Assembly (NCBI GenBank): GCA_913062575.1
Contig: CAJXVT010000001.1
Coordinates: 62,001 to 126,000 of the forward strand
Direction of reading: 5' to 3'
Length of the DNA stretch: 64,000 nucleotides
From: an uncultured Flavobacteriaceae bacterium
GTDB lineage: Bacteria; Bacteroidota; Bacteroidia; Flavobacteriales; Flavobacteriaceae
The position numbers and the translations under genes were made by a program. This document shows positions 17,171-27,885 of this stretch, in pieces; position 1 is the stretch's first letter, and every line of letters begins with the position of its first letter. The notes under the pieces are model-generated. The model saw nothing but the letters and a program-made list of their open reading frames with translations, ran no database searches and was not told the DNA's origin.

Positions 17171-18427
17171 TTAATTGATGACCAATTGGTTGTTAGCGAA
17201 AATACCGTAAGCTTTCCCTTTTAATTCTTTTCCTAAAAAAGCACTGTTTTTAGAAGTTGAGTCTATGTATTTCTTAGAAAAAGTATAGCTTTCTTCTGGG
17301 TTAAAAAGTGTTATTTCTGCTTTTTCTCCAATACTAATTGATGTGGATTCAATATTGAAAATTGCTCTAGGTTTGCTAGTGATTGCTTCAATACTATCTT
17401 CTAATGAAAGTACAGAGCTCACAGCTCCAAACAAACTTTCTAAGCCAATTGTACCATCCATTGCTGCACTAAATTCTACTTTTTTATTTTCGATATCTAT
17501 CGGATTGTGATCTGAGGTAATCACATCTATGACCCCGTCTTTTACGGCTTTCTGAAGTGCTTTACAGTCTTTTTTAGTTCGTAATGGTGGTGTTACTTTC
17601 ACATTGCTGTCAAAGCTTTCAAGCTCGTCATCCGTTAAGGTTAAATGATGTGCACTTACGCTACAGGTTACGTGTAATCTTTTCTTTTTCGCTTCTTTAA
17701 TTAAGGCGACAGATTTTGCTGTAGAAACAGTGGAGATATGTAGTTTTCCACCTGTATATTCTAGTAAAAATAAGTCTCTAGCAATTTGAATGTGTTCTGC
17801 TAAAGCGGGGATTCCTTTTAATCCCAATTTTGTGCTATTCACGCCTTCATTTACCAATCCTTCTCCTGCAATAGAAGTGTTTTTGGGAAAGCTAATTACC
17901 AGTCCATCGAAGTTTTGAGCATATAGCAGTGCAACCTTCATAAGGTTGTCATTCTTCACAGCTTTGTTGTAATCTCCAAAACCAATAGCTCCAGACTGCT
18001 GCATGTCATACATTTCTGCCATTTCTTTTCCTTCACTGTTTTTTGTTAATGAAGCAATTGGATGAAGTGATGTGGGGAAAATTTGTGATTTATTGATTAA
18101 AAACTCAACCGCAGATTTATTGTCTATAAATGGATTTGTGTTTGAATTAACTGCTACTGCTGTAAATCCACTTTTAGCTGCTGTTTGTAGGCCGTTGGTA
18201 ATTGTTTCTCGCTCTTCATATCCTGGTTCACCAAAAGAAACACTGGTGTCAAACCAACCGCAAGAAACATGCAGGTTTTTTAACACGATAACGTTGTATT
18301 CTGGTTTATTGGGAATTGAATTTTCGATTTTTTTAATTACGCCATCGGTAATTAAAATGTCTTTTTTTTGATTATTGAATTGACTACTTGAGTCGATTAT
18401 AGTAGCTGATTTTAGTAGCGTACTCAT
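17171..18427 (-). CDS. Dihydroorotase-family protein, probably catalytically inactive
   Basis: Type I DHOase architecture (GEPGYEERETITNG, KVTPPLRTKKDCKAL, DVITSDHNPI), but the canonical DxHxH is DTSVS. Confidence 0.82.
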   Translation of the reverse strand: MSTLLKSATIIDSSSQFNNQKKDILITDGVIKKIENSIPNKPEYNVIVLKNLHVSCGWFDTSVSFGEPGYEERETITNGLQTAAKSGFTAVAVNSNTNPFIDNKSAVEFLINKSQIFPTSLHPIASLTKNSEGKEMAEMYDMQQSGAIGFGDYNKAVKNDNLMKVALLYAQNFDGLVISFPKNTSIAGEGLVNEGVNSTKLGLKGIPALAEHIQIARDLFLLEYTGGKLHISTVSTAKSVALIKEAKKKRLHVTCSVSAHHLTLTDDELESFDSNVKVTPPLRTKKDCKALQKAVKDGVIDVITSDHNPIDIENKKVEFSAAMDGTIGLESLFGAVSSVLSLEDSIEAITSKPRAIFNIESTSISIGEKAEITLFNPEESYTFSKKYIDSTSKNSAFLGKELKGKAYGIFANNQLVIN

Positions 18428-20382
18428 GGTTTGAAGAATTTTAAAATCAATATTTCAAAGAACAAAGATACAATAGCTAATGCTAAAAACCATTTCCAAA
18501 ACCAAGTAACTTTATTTTTTTCTTGATTTGTTTGGAAAACATCAGTGACAGATTCAGAATAGCGTAAGTTCTTGTTGTTGGTGATCAGTTCTTTAATGTT
18601 TAAAAATTGCAACTCACTTTCAAGTGAATTGTTATTGTAGGCAAGGTTTTTTATAGAGGTATTCTCTATTTTCACAGTATATAGCCCTTGTTTATTTGGC
18701 TTTTCTTTGGTCTGTAATGTAACCTTTGATGGATAAGATTGTTGAAGTGGTATAAATGAATTCGTGTTGTCTTGAATAGACAAAACTTGATTTTTAGTAA
18801 GTGATGTTGCTATGTCAATAAAATTAGTTTTGCCAATTGTGTAATATGGTTTTGGGTATTTGGCGCTTAATTTTCCAAAATTATAAAATAGAGGAACTAC
18901 TAAAGGGGAATTTGTGAAATTACTGTTTTGTGTGTTTAGTGAGCTCGAGCTCCAATAAATAATTCCTTTTTGTAATTGAATTTGACTAAAAAACTGTTGT
19001 TGATTGTCAAATTTAATTAAAGAAGAGCTCTTAGTAAAGTTGCTTGGATAATAATTTTTTACTGTTGGATATTGAAAATTCCGTACTTCTTTAGAAAAGA
19101 CATTTTTAAAAAATGGGCTTTTAAAATTGATGTTTGCAATTTTTAATGAATCCTTTTTTAGGTTTTGAATGCGTCCTAAATTTAGTGTGTTGAAAAACGA
19201 ATTATAAGAATTTGTGTTCGCTTTTTGACTCGGAATAATAACCACACTTTTATTTTCATTTAAATGTTTTTGTAGAAATGTAATCAAGGTGTTTGGAATT
19301 CTGTCTAGTTCATTTAAGATGATTAATTCTTGTTTATTTAATGCATTATAATTGATGTTTTGAATGGAGCTGATATTGAAATCGAACTCATTTTTATTGT
19401 ATATTTTTGATAAGAATTCATGATTATTCCCTATGCTAAAAACGTTGATTTTTTTGCTCTGATTTAATGTGAAAAAGAAACTGTTATCAAAGCTAAAAGC
19501 ATCGTCAAAATCAATGGTGATTTTTCCATTTATTTTTTGTGTATTTTGAATCGGGAAGACAATGGTTTTTCTTTCGTTAGTTTTGATTGAGAAAGTTTGT
19601 TTAGCGAAAACAGCATCCTTGTTGTATAATGCTATTGGAATGTTGATTTTTTCAGTTCCCTGATTTTTCACAACAACGTGTACTAAGAAATTTGTATTGC
19701 TTTGGTTTTGTATAAATATACTGTCAATTGATACATTGTTTTTTTGTGTGGTAGCTAATTGTATAAAAGAAACTGAAGATGTTACATTTGTAAATGCTTC
19801 TTTTTTTAGTGCTTTAATTATTTGAAAATCAGATATTAATAAGGCGCTACTTGAGTTGTTAGTTCTATTTATGCTTGAGCTTTTGATTTTTAATAAAACC
19901 TCGTCTAGAGGTCTGGAATCGCTGTTGTTTTTTAAGTTCAAGAGTAGTTTCTTAAGATCAGAAAAGGAAATATTTTTATGTTCGTCAGAATTGGTGAGTA
20001 AACTATAGGTTTCATTTTCTGAAGCGTTTTCTATAATTTCTTTTATAGCATTTTGTAATAGATCTCCTTTTTCTCCTTTTGAGTTTAAACTTAAAGAATT
20101 GTCTAAATATATAAAATTATGATGAATTTCTTTAGTTTTTTTATCACTAATATATGGTTGAGAAAAAGCAATAATTATTGCTGATAAAAGTATTAATCTA
20201 GAAGCCAGTATTAACCATTTTTTTAGCTTAGAACTTTTTCGTGTTTGAAGTACTAATTTTTGTAAAAAGGCAACATTGGTAAATGGTGTTTTTTTAAACT
20301 TTTGCAATTGAAATAAATGCACCAGAATAGGTAGTATTAAAAACACTAAAAAATATAAAATTTCTGGATGTTTAAGTTGCAT
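18424..20382 (-). CDS. BatA/aerotolerance-like membrane protein (vWA-like)
   Basis: N-terminal MQLKHPEILYFLVFLILPILVHLFQLQKFKKTPFTNVAFLQKL BatA-type domain, plus a C-terminal TM helix. Confidence 0.72.
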   Translation of the reverse strand: MQLKHPEILYFLVFLILPILVHLFQLQKFKKTPFTNVAFLQKLVLQTRKSSKLKKWLILASRLILLSAIIIAFSQPYISDKKTKEIHHNFIYLDNSLSLNSKGEKGDLLQNAIKEIIENASENETYSLLTNSDEHKNISFSDLKKLLLNLKNNSDSRPLDEVLLKIKSSSINRTNNSSSALLISDFQIIKALKKEAFTNVTSSVSFIQLATTQKNNVSIDSIFIQNQSNTNFLVHVVVKNQGTEKINIPIALYNKDAVFAKQTFSIKTNERKTIVFPIQNTQKINGKITIDFDDAFSFDNSFFFTLNQSKKINVFSIGNNHEFLSKIYNKNEFDFNISSIQNINYNALNKQELIILNELDRIPNTLITFLQKHLNENKSVVIIPSQKANTNSYNSFFNTLNLGRIQNLKKDSLKIANINFKSPFFKNVFSKEVRNFQYPTVKNYYPSNFTKSSSLIKFDNQQQFFSQIQLQKGIIYWSSSSLNTQNSNFTNSPLVVPLFYNFGKLSAKYPKPYYTIGKTNFIDIATSLTKNQVLSIQDNTNSFIPLQQSYPSKVTLQTKEKPNKQGLYTVKIENTSIKNLAYNNNSLESELQFLNIKELITNNKNLRYSESVTDVFQTNQEKNKVTWFWKWFLALAIVSLFFEILILKFFKP

Positions 20383-20536
20383 AGTTTGTAATTAACTTTT
20401 CAAATATAGGTAAAGTAAAACACTTTTTTTGAATAAATAACTTCAACTTAAAGGAAGGGTATGTCAAATAAGAATTCCTTTTTTATTTCCATATAAGCAT
20501 CCGAGAATTATACCCGGTTTAGCGATCACTTTGCGA

Positions 20537-21307
20537 TTAAAATTTTTCAAATACACCTAATCCAAATAAAGCAAAATCATATTTTGAAGGATCATTTTTA
20601 TCGAGTGTTCTTAAATTGGTGTCTAACTCATGTACTGCTTTCCAATCATTTTGTTTTCTAGATAACAAGCCTAGTTTTCTGGAAACGTTTCCTGAATGTA
20701 CATCTAAAGGACAAGATAAATGTGCAGTATTATGTGTTTCCCATATTCCAAAATCAACTCCTTTGTTATCACTTCTAACCATCCAACGTAAAAACATGTT
20801 AATTCTTTTCGCAGCAGAGCCTTTTAATGGATCAGAAATGTGTTTTTGAGTTCGTTGTTGATGCGGAACTTCAAAAAAGGAGCGTTTAAAGTTAGATATA
20901 GCCGTTTTGTAGTTTTTTGTGTTGTCACTTATGGCTAATGCATTCTCAAGCCCGTTATGGTGTTTGTAGATGTGTTGTAATGATCTTATAAACTGAATAA
21001 CATCAATGGAATTGAAAGTTCTGTGCACAAAGTTATTAAGCCGATCTAACTCTGATTCCTGGTGATTTAAAATAAAATCATGAGGAGCATTGTCTAATAA
21101 CTCTACTAATTTTTTAGCATTGCTGATGATCATTTTTCGATTTCCCCAAGCAATTGTAGCGGTTAAGAACCCCGCGATTTCAATATCTTCTTTTTTAGAA
21201 AACAAATGCGGAATTTGTATTGGGTCTGTTGTTATAAAGTTTGGATTGTTATATAATTCAACCTTTTCATCTAAAAAAGTCTTTAAATCTGCTTTATGTA
21301 ATGGCAT
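20537..21307 (-). CDS. TIGR02757/DUF2400 family protein
   Basis: Characteristic [18 protein letters not shown]...RWMVRSDNKGVDFGIW...LSCPLDVHSGNVSRKLGLLSRKQNDW. Start at MPLHK. Confidence 0.8.
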   Translation of the reverse strand: MPLHKADLKTFLDEKVELYNNPNFITTDPIQIPHLFSKKEDIEIAGFLTATIAWGNRKMIISNAKKLVELLDNAPHDFILNHQESELDRLNNFVHRTFNSIDVIQFIRSLQHIYKHHNGLENALAISDNTKNYKTAISNFKRSFFEVPHQQRTQKHISDPLKGSAAKRINMFLRWMVRSDNKGVDFGIWETHNTAHLSCPLDVHSGNVSRKLGLLSRKQNDWKAVHELDTNLRTLDKNDPSKYDFALFGLGVFEKF

Positions 21308-21851
21308 CTTTTGTAAGTAAAAAAAGAGAAAATAGTAAACCATTATAGGTTGCATGTAAAGCAATAGACCATAATAGCCCAAACCTCACACGAATAAAAC
21401 CAAAATAGAATCCAGCAAAGACTTGTGGAGCAATCAATATTGGCGAAAACAATAATATGTTAGTAGTGATTTCGTAATTGGTGATGTGAATAAAACCAAA
21501 AAGTAAGGCAAGTGTGTAAAAAGCAATTTTAAAGGCTTTTTTATTTTTAAACAGCGTTAATGGAGCTCTAAAGATGCTTTCTTCTAATATTGGAGCAATA
21601 ACTACAGCGAAAATAAAAAAATGAAAAGCACTTAATTCTTTAAGAAGGCTTTCTGCTGCATGATTTTCAGTAGAAATAAATCCGCTTTCTTCAATTATTG
21701 CAATACATATTGTGAAAAAGAATGATGTAATCAAACTGATAATAAAGATTGAAAAAAACTTTTTCAGTCGATACGTGAAATTGGTGTTCTCGTCTTTTCC
21801 TAAAACAGGATTTTTTATATAAGCAAAGAGTTCAGTTACTGTTTCTTTCAT
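21294..21851 (-). CDS. CPBP family intramembrane metalloprotease
   Basis: LEESIFRAP (EExxxR), FGFIHITNY and [10 protein letters not shown] motifs. Confidence 0.85.
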   Translation of the reverse strand: MKETVTELFAYIKNPVLGKDENTNFTYRLKKFFSIFIISLITSFFFTICIAIIEESGFISTENHAAESLLKELSAFHFFIFAVVIAPILEESIFRAPLTLFKNKKAFKIAFYTLALLFGFIHITNYEITTNILLFSPILIAPQVFAGFYFGFIRVRFGLLWSIALHATYNGLLFSLFLLTKDAIT

Positions 21852-22507
21852 ATGATAACACCATCTTTCATTATTAAAGTTCTGTCTGCCATAGCAGCTA
21901 GTTCTTCATTGTGAGTAACTAGCACAAAGGTTTGGCCAAACTTATCACGCAATTCAAAGAATAATTCATGTAGCTTTTTTGCTGAAGCAGAATCTAAGTT
22001 TCCACTTGGTTCATCTGCTAATATTACAGAAGGCTTATTGATTAAGGCTCTTGCTACTGCAACACGTTGTTGTTCTCCTCCAGATAACTGATTTGGTTTG
22101 TGTTCACAACGGTCTTCTAAACCTAAAAAGGTTAATATTTCTTTGGCTCTTTTTTCAGTTTCCTTTTTATCTTTTCTAGCGATAAACGCAGGAATACATA
22201 CATTTTCTAATGCAGTAAATTCTGGTAATAATTGATGAAATTGAAAGATAAACCCGATGTGTTTATTTCTAAATTTAGAAACCTCTTTGTCTGAGATTCC
22301 GTTTAATGAAATATCATTTAAAGTTAGTTCGTAATCTGCAGTAGTCTCAGGTTTGTCTAGAGTTCCTAATATTTGAAGCAAAGTTGTTTTTCCTGCTCCA
22401 GAAGGACCAACTATAGCAACAACTTCACCTTTTTTAATGTGTAGTTGAACTCCTTTTAAAACCTCTACGTTTCCGTAAGACTTATGTATGTTTTTAGCAA
22501 GTATCAT
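21848..22507 (-). CDS. lolD: ABC transporter ATP-binding protein, LolD-like
   Basis: Walker [27 protein letters not shown] signature, [10 protein letters not shown] Walker B. Confidence 0.85.
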   Translation of the reverse strand: MILAKNIHKSYGNVEVLKGVQLHIKKGEVVAIVGPSGAGKTTLLQILGTLDKPETTADYELTLNDISLNGISDKEVSKFRNKHIGFIFQFHQLLPEFTALENVCIPAFIARKDKKETEKRAKEILTFLGLEDRCEHKPNQLSGGEQQRVAVARALINKPSVILADEPSGNLDSASAKKLHELFFELRDKFGQTFVLVTHNEELAAMADRTLIMKDGVII

Positions 22508-22555
22508 AATTAGAAATCAATAGAGCGAATGTATTAAAATAAGTGCTATAAAACA

Positions 22556-22590
22556 AAAGACCTTGAACGATTATTGCTCAAGGTCTTTAC
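22556..22590. terminator. Terminator downstream of DUF5916 copy 1
   Basis: GACCTTGA-N-TCAAGGTC hairpin with flanking A/T tracts. Confidence 0.65.
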
Positions 22591-22608
22591 TGGGAGATTT
22601 AATGGAAA

Positions 22609-25032
22609 TTAAAATATGTTTTTCAAGCTGTTGTAATCTATATAGTAGACAAATCGTAATGAGAATACATGCTGACTTGGTTGTTCAAATAAATTATCTA
22701 AATTATCGAAAAAGTCTAAATCTGAGTTTGAATCTCGGTTGAAAATTGAATTACGATACAACGCAATTAATTGACTTCCTGGGGCAAATTGCCACACATA
22801 ATTCAAGTCTAAATTCCAGTTGTTATAGTTAATGTCATTAGCGCCAGCATAAGCTGTTGATGACAATGTTCCATCTGTATTTAACATAGTGTAGTTGTTA
22901 CCGTAATCTACAGAACTCCAATAATGTCTAAATGATAATGATAATGCAGATTTTGTACTAAAGTTATATCTACCAGATAAAGAGTTTGTATAGCTTTTTC
23001 TATCTCTTTGTCCAAAAATTAGATTACTTCCAGCTATGTCAACAAATCCTTGGTCATTTTTAGTTCCAAAATAGGTGAAATCATATTGTAATGAAAACTG
23101 ATTACTAATTCTATAGCTAGGACTAAAACCAAAGTCAAAATTGCTTTTTGAGTCGTTAGAATAGGTTGAGAAACCAGCTCTAAATCTAGTCGTAAATTTC
23201 TTTTGTCTGTTTGTAGAGATATAAGCATTTGCGCTTAATCTTTCTGGTCTGCGAAAATAAACACCACTTGTGTTTCCTTGTCTAGGTTCGTTAAAATCTT
23301 TACTCTCTGTAGCATATCTTATGTTAGATCCGAAGTTTAAGCGGTTTTTTGTTTCAGCGTTTAAACTTATATTGGCTATATATCCTGTATATTCTCCAGT
23401 ATGATGTTGATATTGAAAAGCATTGAATAAGTTTAAGTTTATACGGTTAAAAACTCCCTTAGGTTTTAATGTTCTATATCCTGCACTACTATAAATCATT
23501 CGTTCGTTATTGCTAAACAAGATTCCCATATCATTTGGGTTAAAGTTTTCGTCTTCAAAATTATAACCAACTTCCCAGCTCCAGCTACCAGAATTCTTAC
23601 CAAAACTAGTATCAAAAGTATATCCAGTATTTGGGTTGTTTACATCATCAAAAATGTTACTCATTTTTACAGATCCATCAACATTGTATTTACTATCTTT
23701 TGTTTCTACGTGCCATAATAAACCAGTAGTATTGGCATCTCTGAAATCACCAGCTCTAGTTACATTGGTATTGATAAATGTTACTGAAGAGTTTTTATTG
23801 AACTGTTTGTCTACCACCAAAATATTGTAATTAGAAAATGGATTGATAACTTCTTTTCTAATTTCTTTTGTAGCTGTGTTTTTTATAACAGCTTCTGTTT
23901 TTTCTGTAATAGCATTAAAGAAACCGATTCCTAAACCACTTTTTGTTCTACCTGAAATTTTTATGGCATTCAACATGTTTACTTTATTTGGATAGTCAAT
24001 AAGCTCTTCATCTGCTGTTAATTGCCCAGCAACATTAAATTGATCTATTGGAGAACTACCAATTCTACGAGAATAAAATAAACGTCCTTTGTTAAATAAT
24101 TCTGTTCCTTCAGTAAAAAACTGTCTTTGTTCATCGAATTGTTGCTCAAACGGACCTAAGTTTAAGGTCACATTATCAAAACCAGCTTGACTAAAATCAG
24201 GAATCAATGTTGCATCTAGTGTAAAGTTTTCTGATAGACCATATTTTAAATCCATACCTACATTATAATCGAAATTACTTGTGCCGTTATAATTATTAGA
24301 TATAGATGAAGCGTACGGATATAGTCCTAACCTAGTTGGAGGCTTAATATCTTTAAATCCTTCAACTAACCCATCGTGCTGTGTCCATCTACCTATTGAG
24401 TTGTCAATAAATGTCCAGGTATGTTGCTCGTTTATTTTTTCTAATCTTCTATGAAAATTAAATCCCCAGCTTTGTACTGGTCTGTTAGCAAAACGAATTG
24501 CACTATATGGAATTCTCATTTCTACTACCCAACCTTTGTCGTTTATTTTCGCAGCACTTTCCCAAACAGCACTCCAATTAAAGTCTTCATTACCATTTGA
24601 TACTTTAGAATCTGCTTGATTCCCTGTACTTTGTACAATAAATTCAAAAGGATTCTGTCCATCATCATTTGGGTTGATTGTGACTAAAAAGAAATCTGAC
24701 TGACTAAAATTATCTCTAGTTGCAAATTCTCTTGGAATACTTTTAGGGTCAGGATCTAGCATCATCGCAGAGATATAGATAGCATCATTGTCATATACTA
24801 TTTTTACTTCTGTTTGATATTCTTTTGGTACAAGAACACCGTTACTGGGCCTAAACGTAACAAACTCTTTAATGATTTCTGCATTTTCCCATGCAGCATC
24901 ATCTAATATTCCGTCAAGTTTTGGAGGTGTTGTAATTCGAGTGGTTGTAGTTGTTTTTCTGTCTACTTTCATTTGTGAAAAAGTAAATTGCGCACAAAAC
25001 AAAAATAGGAGTGTAAAAGTTCGTAATAACAT
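22609..25032 (-). CDS. DUF5916-like outer-membrane protein (CBM9-like N-terminal domain, beta-barrel C-terminus), copy 1
   Basis: Signal peptide; PPKLDGILDDAAWENAEIIKEFVTFRPSNG (CBM9-like); NLGPFEQQFDEQRQFFTEGTELFNKGRLFYSRRIG; C-terminal barrel ending ...YIDYNSLKNIF. Confidence 0.82.
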   Translation of the reverse strand: MLLRTFTLLFLFCAQFTFSQMKVDRKTTTTTRITTPPKLDGILDDAAWENAEIIKEFVTFRPSNGVLVPKEYQTEVKIVYDNDAIYISAMMLDPDPKSIPREFATRDNFSQSDFFLVTINPNDDGQNPFEFIVQSTGNQADSKVSNGNEDFNWSAVWESAAKINDKGWVVEMRIPYSAIRFANRPVQSWGFNFHRRLEKINEQHTWTFIDNSIGRWTQHDGLVEGFKDIKPPTRLGLYPYASSISNNYNGTSNFDYNVGMDLKYGLSENFTLDATLIPDFSQAGFDNVTLNLGPFEQQFDEQRQFFTEGTELFNKGRLFYSRRIGSSPIDQFNVAGQLTADEELIDYPNKVNMLNAIKISGRTKSGLGIGFFNAITEKTEAVIKNTATKEIRKEVINPFSNYNILVVDKQFNKNSSVTFINTNVTRAGDFRDANTTGLLWHVETKDSKYNVDGSVKMSNIFDDVNNPNTGYTFDTSFGKNSGSWSWEVGYNFEDENFNPNDMGILFSNNERMIYSSAGYRTLKPKGVFNRINLNLFNAFQYQHHTGEYTGYIANISLNAETKNRLNFGSNIRYATESKDFNEPRQGNTSGVYFRRPERLSANAYISTNRQKKFTTRFRAGFSTYSNDSKSNFDFGFSPSYRISNQFSLQYDFTYFGTKNDQGFVDIAGSNLIFGQRDRKSYTNSLSGRYNFSTKSALSLSFRHYWSSVDYGNNYTMLNTDGTLSSTAYAGANDINYNNWNLDLNYVWQFAPGSQLIALYRNSIFNRDSNSDLDFFDNLDNLFEQPSQHVFSLRFVYYIDYNSLKNIF

Positions 25033-25171
25033 TTTTATATAAATTGATTGATTAATGTAAAGACTTCAAAATTTGTGCTGTGTCACAGTATAGGATGTTA
25101 ATTAAATCTTAAAATATTTTTGAGGCAAATTTATGAGCTATTTGACCTTTCAAAAAATGAAATGTAATGAA

Positions 25172-25250
25172 CTGTAAGAGTGGTGTATTCAATTGTATAA
25201 AAAAAGCTTCAAAATCATTTGAAGCTTTTTTAGTGTGACAATTTTTTGTG
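25172..25250 (-). repeat. Intergenic repeat copy A (downstream of DUF5916 copy 2)
   Basis: 79 nt identical to 27807-27885 except T25243/C27878. Confidence 0.95.
25200..25233. terminator. Rho-independent terminator within repeat copy A
   Basis: AAAAAAGCTTCAAA-ATCA-TTTGAAGCTTTTTT perfect hairpin. Confidence 0.85.
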
Positions 25251-27671
25251 TTAAAAAATGTTTTTTAGTTTGTTGTAATCTATAAAATAGACCATTCTTA
25301 AAGAAAATGTATGTTGATTAGGTTCTTCAAATAGTTTATTTAAATTGTCGAAGAAGTTTATGTTTGCTTGATCATTATAGCTAAAGATTGAATGCCTGTA
25401 AAAAGCAATTAATTGACTTCCTGGAGCAAATTGCCATATGTAGTTTACGTCTAGATTCCAACTGTTAAAGTTTACATTATGATTGTCTGTATAATTACTA
25501 TTTTCTAATTCTCCATTAGATGTGTTCAGTTTTAAAAATTGGCTATCGTATGGAACTTTTGTCCAGTTATGTCTAAAGGATAATGATAAGGTAGATTTTG
25601 TGCTGAAATTATATTTACTAGAAATAGAATTCTCATAAGATAAACGATCTCTTTGTCCGAAAATAATATCAGAACCGCTTGTGTTAACATACCCTTGGTC
25701 ATTATTGCTTCTGTCTAAGTTAAAGCCGTACTGCACAGAGAATTGATTGCTAAAACGATAGTTAGGACTTAAGTTGAAACCATATCCTTCTTTTGGATTG
25801 TCTTTAAAGTAAGTGTAGTACATAAAGTATCTTAAAGAAAGTTTTTTCGTTCTATCTGTTTGTCCCCATTGATTTACATTTAATCTGGTAGGAGTTCTAA
25901 AATAGATTCCGCTCATTGTACCTTGTCTTGGCTCATTAAAATTTTTCCCTTCACTACTGTAGTTAATGTTTCCGCCAAAGCTGTGTCTACTTTTTGTATT
26001 TGACCAAGAAGATAAACTAATATCAGTTCCTGTGTATGTTCCTGGAGTATGTAAGAAATTAACATTGTATTGTAAGTTAACGCCAGCACTATTAAATACA
26101 CCTTTGGGTTTTAAAAGTCTGTAGCCAACAAACCCATATATGGCTTGCTCGTTATTACTAAAAAGTATCCCTAAATCATTTGGATTGTAGTCTTTGTCTT
26201 CAAAATCGTATCCAACTTCACCTCTCCATTTCCCAGATTGTTTACCAACACTTAAATCAAATGATTTTCCAGTATTAGGGTTGTTAATGTCATCAGATAT
26301 CTTGGTGATTTTAAAAGAACCGTCAATGTTATAGTTACTTTTTTTGTCTTCTAAATGCCATAATAAGCCAGTAGCATTTGCATCTCTAAAATCTCCAACT
26401 CTTGTAACATTTGTATTGATTAATGTAACTGACGAGTTCTGATTAAACTGCTGGTCTAAAACTAAAATATTGTAATTTGTTAAAGGATTGGTAACCTCTT
26501 TTCTGGTGTCTTTAGTAGTGTTATTTTCAATTACCGCTTCTGTCTTGCCAGTAATAGCATTGAAAATCCCAATTCCTAACCCTTTTTTTGTTCTTCCAGA
26601 GATCTTTATTGCATTTAGCATTTTCACTTTCCCAGGTTCATTTATTATCGTTTCATTAGCACCAGGATTTGCAGACTCAATTGGAGCTCCACCAATTCTA
26701 CGTGAATAGAATAATTTTCCTTTTGTAAATAACTCAGTTCCTTCCGTGAAAAATTGTCTTTGTTCATCAAATTGTTGTTCAAAAGGACCAAGATTCAATG
26801 TGACATTATCAAAAGCTGTTTGTCCAAAGTCAGGAATTAATGTAGCATCCAAAGTGAAATTTTCTGTAAGACCATATTTCACATCCATTCCTGCACTCCA
26901 GCTAAACTCACTTTCTCCGTTAAAACGAACGGATGTTGTAGATGCATACGGATAGAATGCTAACCTTGTTGGTGGTTTAATGTTCTTAAAATCTTCGATT
27001 AAACCATCATATTGAGTCCAATTTCCTTGTGTATTATCAATATGATTCCAAGTAAACTGTGCATTTAAGTTTTGTATTCTTCTGTGAAAATTAAATCCCC
27101 AAGATTGTACTGGTTGATTTGAGAAACGTAAAGCTCTATATGGAATCTTCATTTCTACAGTCCAACCTTTTTCTGTTATTTTAAAACCGCTTTCCCAAAC
27201 AGCGCTCCAATTAAAGTCTTCATTTCCGTTAGAAATTTTTGAATCTCCTTGTGTACCAGCACTACTTACTATAAATTCAAATGGATTCTGACCATCGTCA
27301 TTAGGGTTAATAGTAACTAAGAAAAAATCTGCGTTCCCAAAATTGTCTCTATTCGTGAATTCTGCAGGTATTTTTAGAGGGTCAGGAGCATACATAAGTG
27401 CACTAATATAAATAGCATCATCATCATAAATGATTTTCACTTCAGTTTTGTGACTTGCTGGTTCAGCTTCTCCATTGTTAGGGCGCATCATTACAAAGTC
27501 TTTTGCAATTGGAATGTTTTTCCAAGCAGCATCATCTAATGCACCGTCAATTTTTGGAGGAGTACTGATTCTGGTTGCCGGTATTTTTTTTCTACTTGAA
27601 TTTAATTGAGAAAAAGAAAGTTGAACAGTTAGTATGAATAAAATTGATAGAATTTGATTTTTTGTTTGCAT
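25251..27671 (-). CDS. DUF5916-like outer-membrane protein, copy 2
   Basis: Paralogous to copies 1 and 3 over its full length. Start at MQTKNQILSILFILTVQLSFSQ. Ends FIDYNKLKNIF. Confidence 0.82.
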   Translation of the reverse strand: MQTKNQILSILFILTVQLSFSQLNSSRKKIPATRISTPPKIDGALDDAAWKNIPIAKDFVMMRPNNGEAEPASHKTEVKIIYDDDAIYISALMYAPDPLKIPAEFTNRDNFGNADFFLVTINPNDDGQNPFEFIVSSAGTQGDSKISNGNEDFNWSAVWESGFKITEKGWTVEMKIPYRALRFSNQPVQSWGFNFHRRIQNLNAQFTWNHIDNTQGNWTQYDGLIEDFKNIKPPTRLAFYPYASTTSVRFNGESEFSWSAGMDVKYGLTENFTLDATLIPDFGQTAFDNVTLNLGPFEQQFDEQRQFFTEGTELFTKGKLFYSRRIGGAPIESANPGANETIINEPGKVKMLNAIKISGRTKKGLGIGIFNAITGKTEAVIENNTTKDTRKEVTNPLTNYNILVLDQQFNQNSSVTLINTNVTRVGDFRDANATGLLWHLEDKKSNYNIDGSFKITKISDDINNPNTGKSFDLSVGKQSGKWRGEVGYDFEDKDYNPNDLGILFSNNEQAIYGFVGYRLLKPKGVFNSAGVNLQYNVNFLHTPGTYTGTDISLSSWSNTKSRHSFGGNINYSSEGKNFNEPRQGTMSGIYFRTPTRLNVNQWGQTDRTKKLSLRYFMYYTYFKDNPKEGYGFNLSPNYRFSNQFSVQYGFNLDRSNNDQGYVNTSGSDIIFGQRDRLSYENSISSKYNFSTKSTLSLSFRHNWTKVPYDSQFLKLNTSNGELENSNYTDNHNVNFNSWNLDVNYIWQFAPGSQLIAFYRHSIFSYNDQANINFFDNLNKLFEEPNQHTFSLRMVYFIDYNKLKNIF

Positions 27672-27806
27672 CTGATATGTATTAATAATTTTTGATTGAT
27701 AGCATAAAGACATGAGAAAATTTAAAATGTCACATTCATATGTGTTAATTAAATCAAAAAATGATTTTAAGCACGAAAACTATCGTTGTTTATAAGTGTA
27801 AAAGGG

Positions 27807-27885
27807 CTGTAAGAGTGGTGTATTCAATTGTATAAAAAAAGCTTCAAAATCATTTGAAGCTTTTTTAGTGTGACAATCTTTTGTG
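27807..27885 (-). repeat. Intergenic repeat copy B (downstream of DUF5916 copy 3)
   Basis: Same 79-nt block as 25172-25250. Confidence 0.95.
27835..27868. terminator. Rho-independent terminator within repeat copy B
   Basis: Same AAAAAAGCTTCAAA-ATCA-TTTGAAGCTTTTTT hairpin. Confidence 0.85.

Noticed and set aside
20460-20536. Gap between the BatA-like and TIGR02757 genes examined for an ncRNA or promoter
   Set aside because: No convincing hairpin, conserved motif or ORF found by eye.
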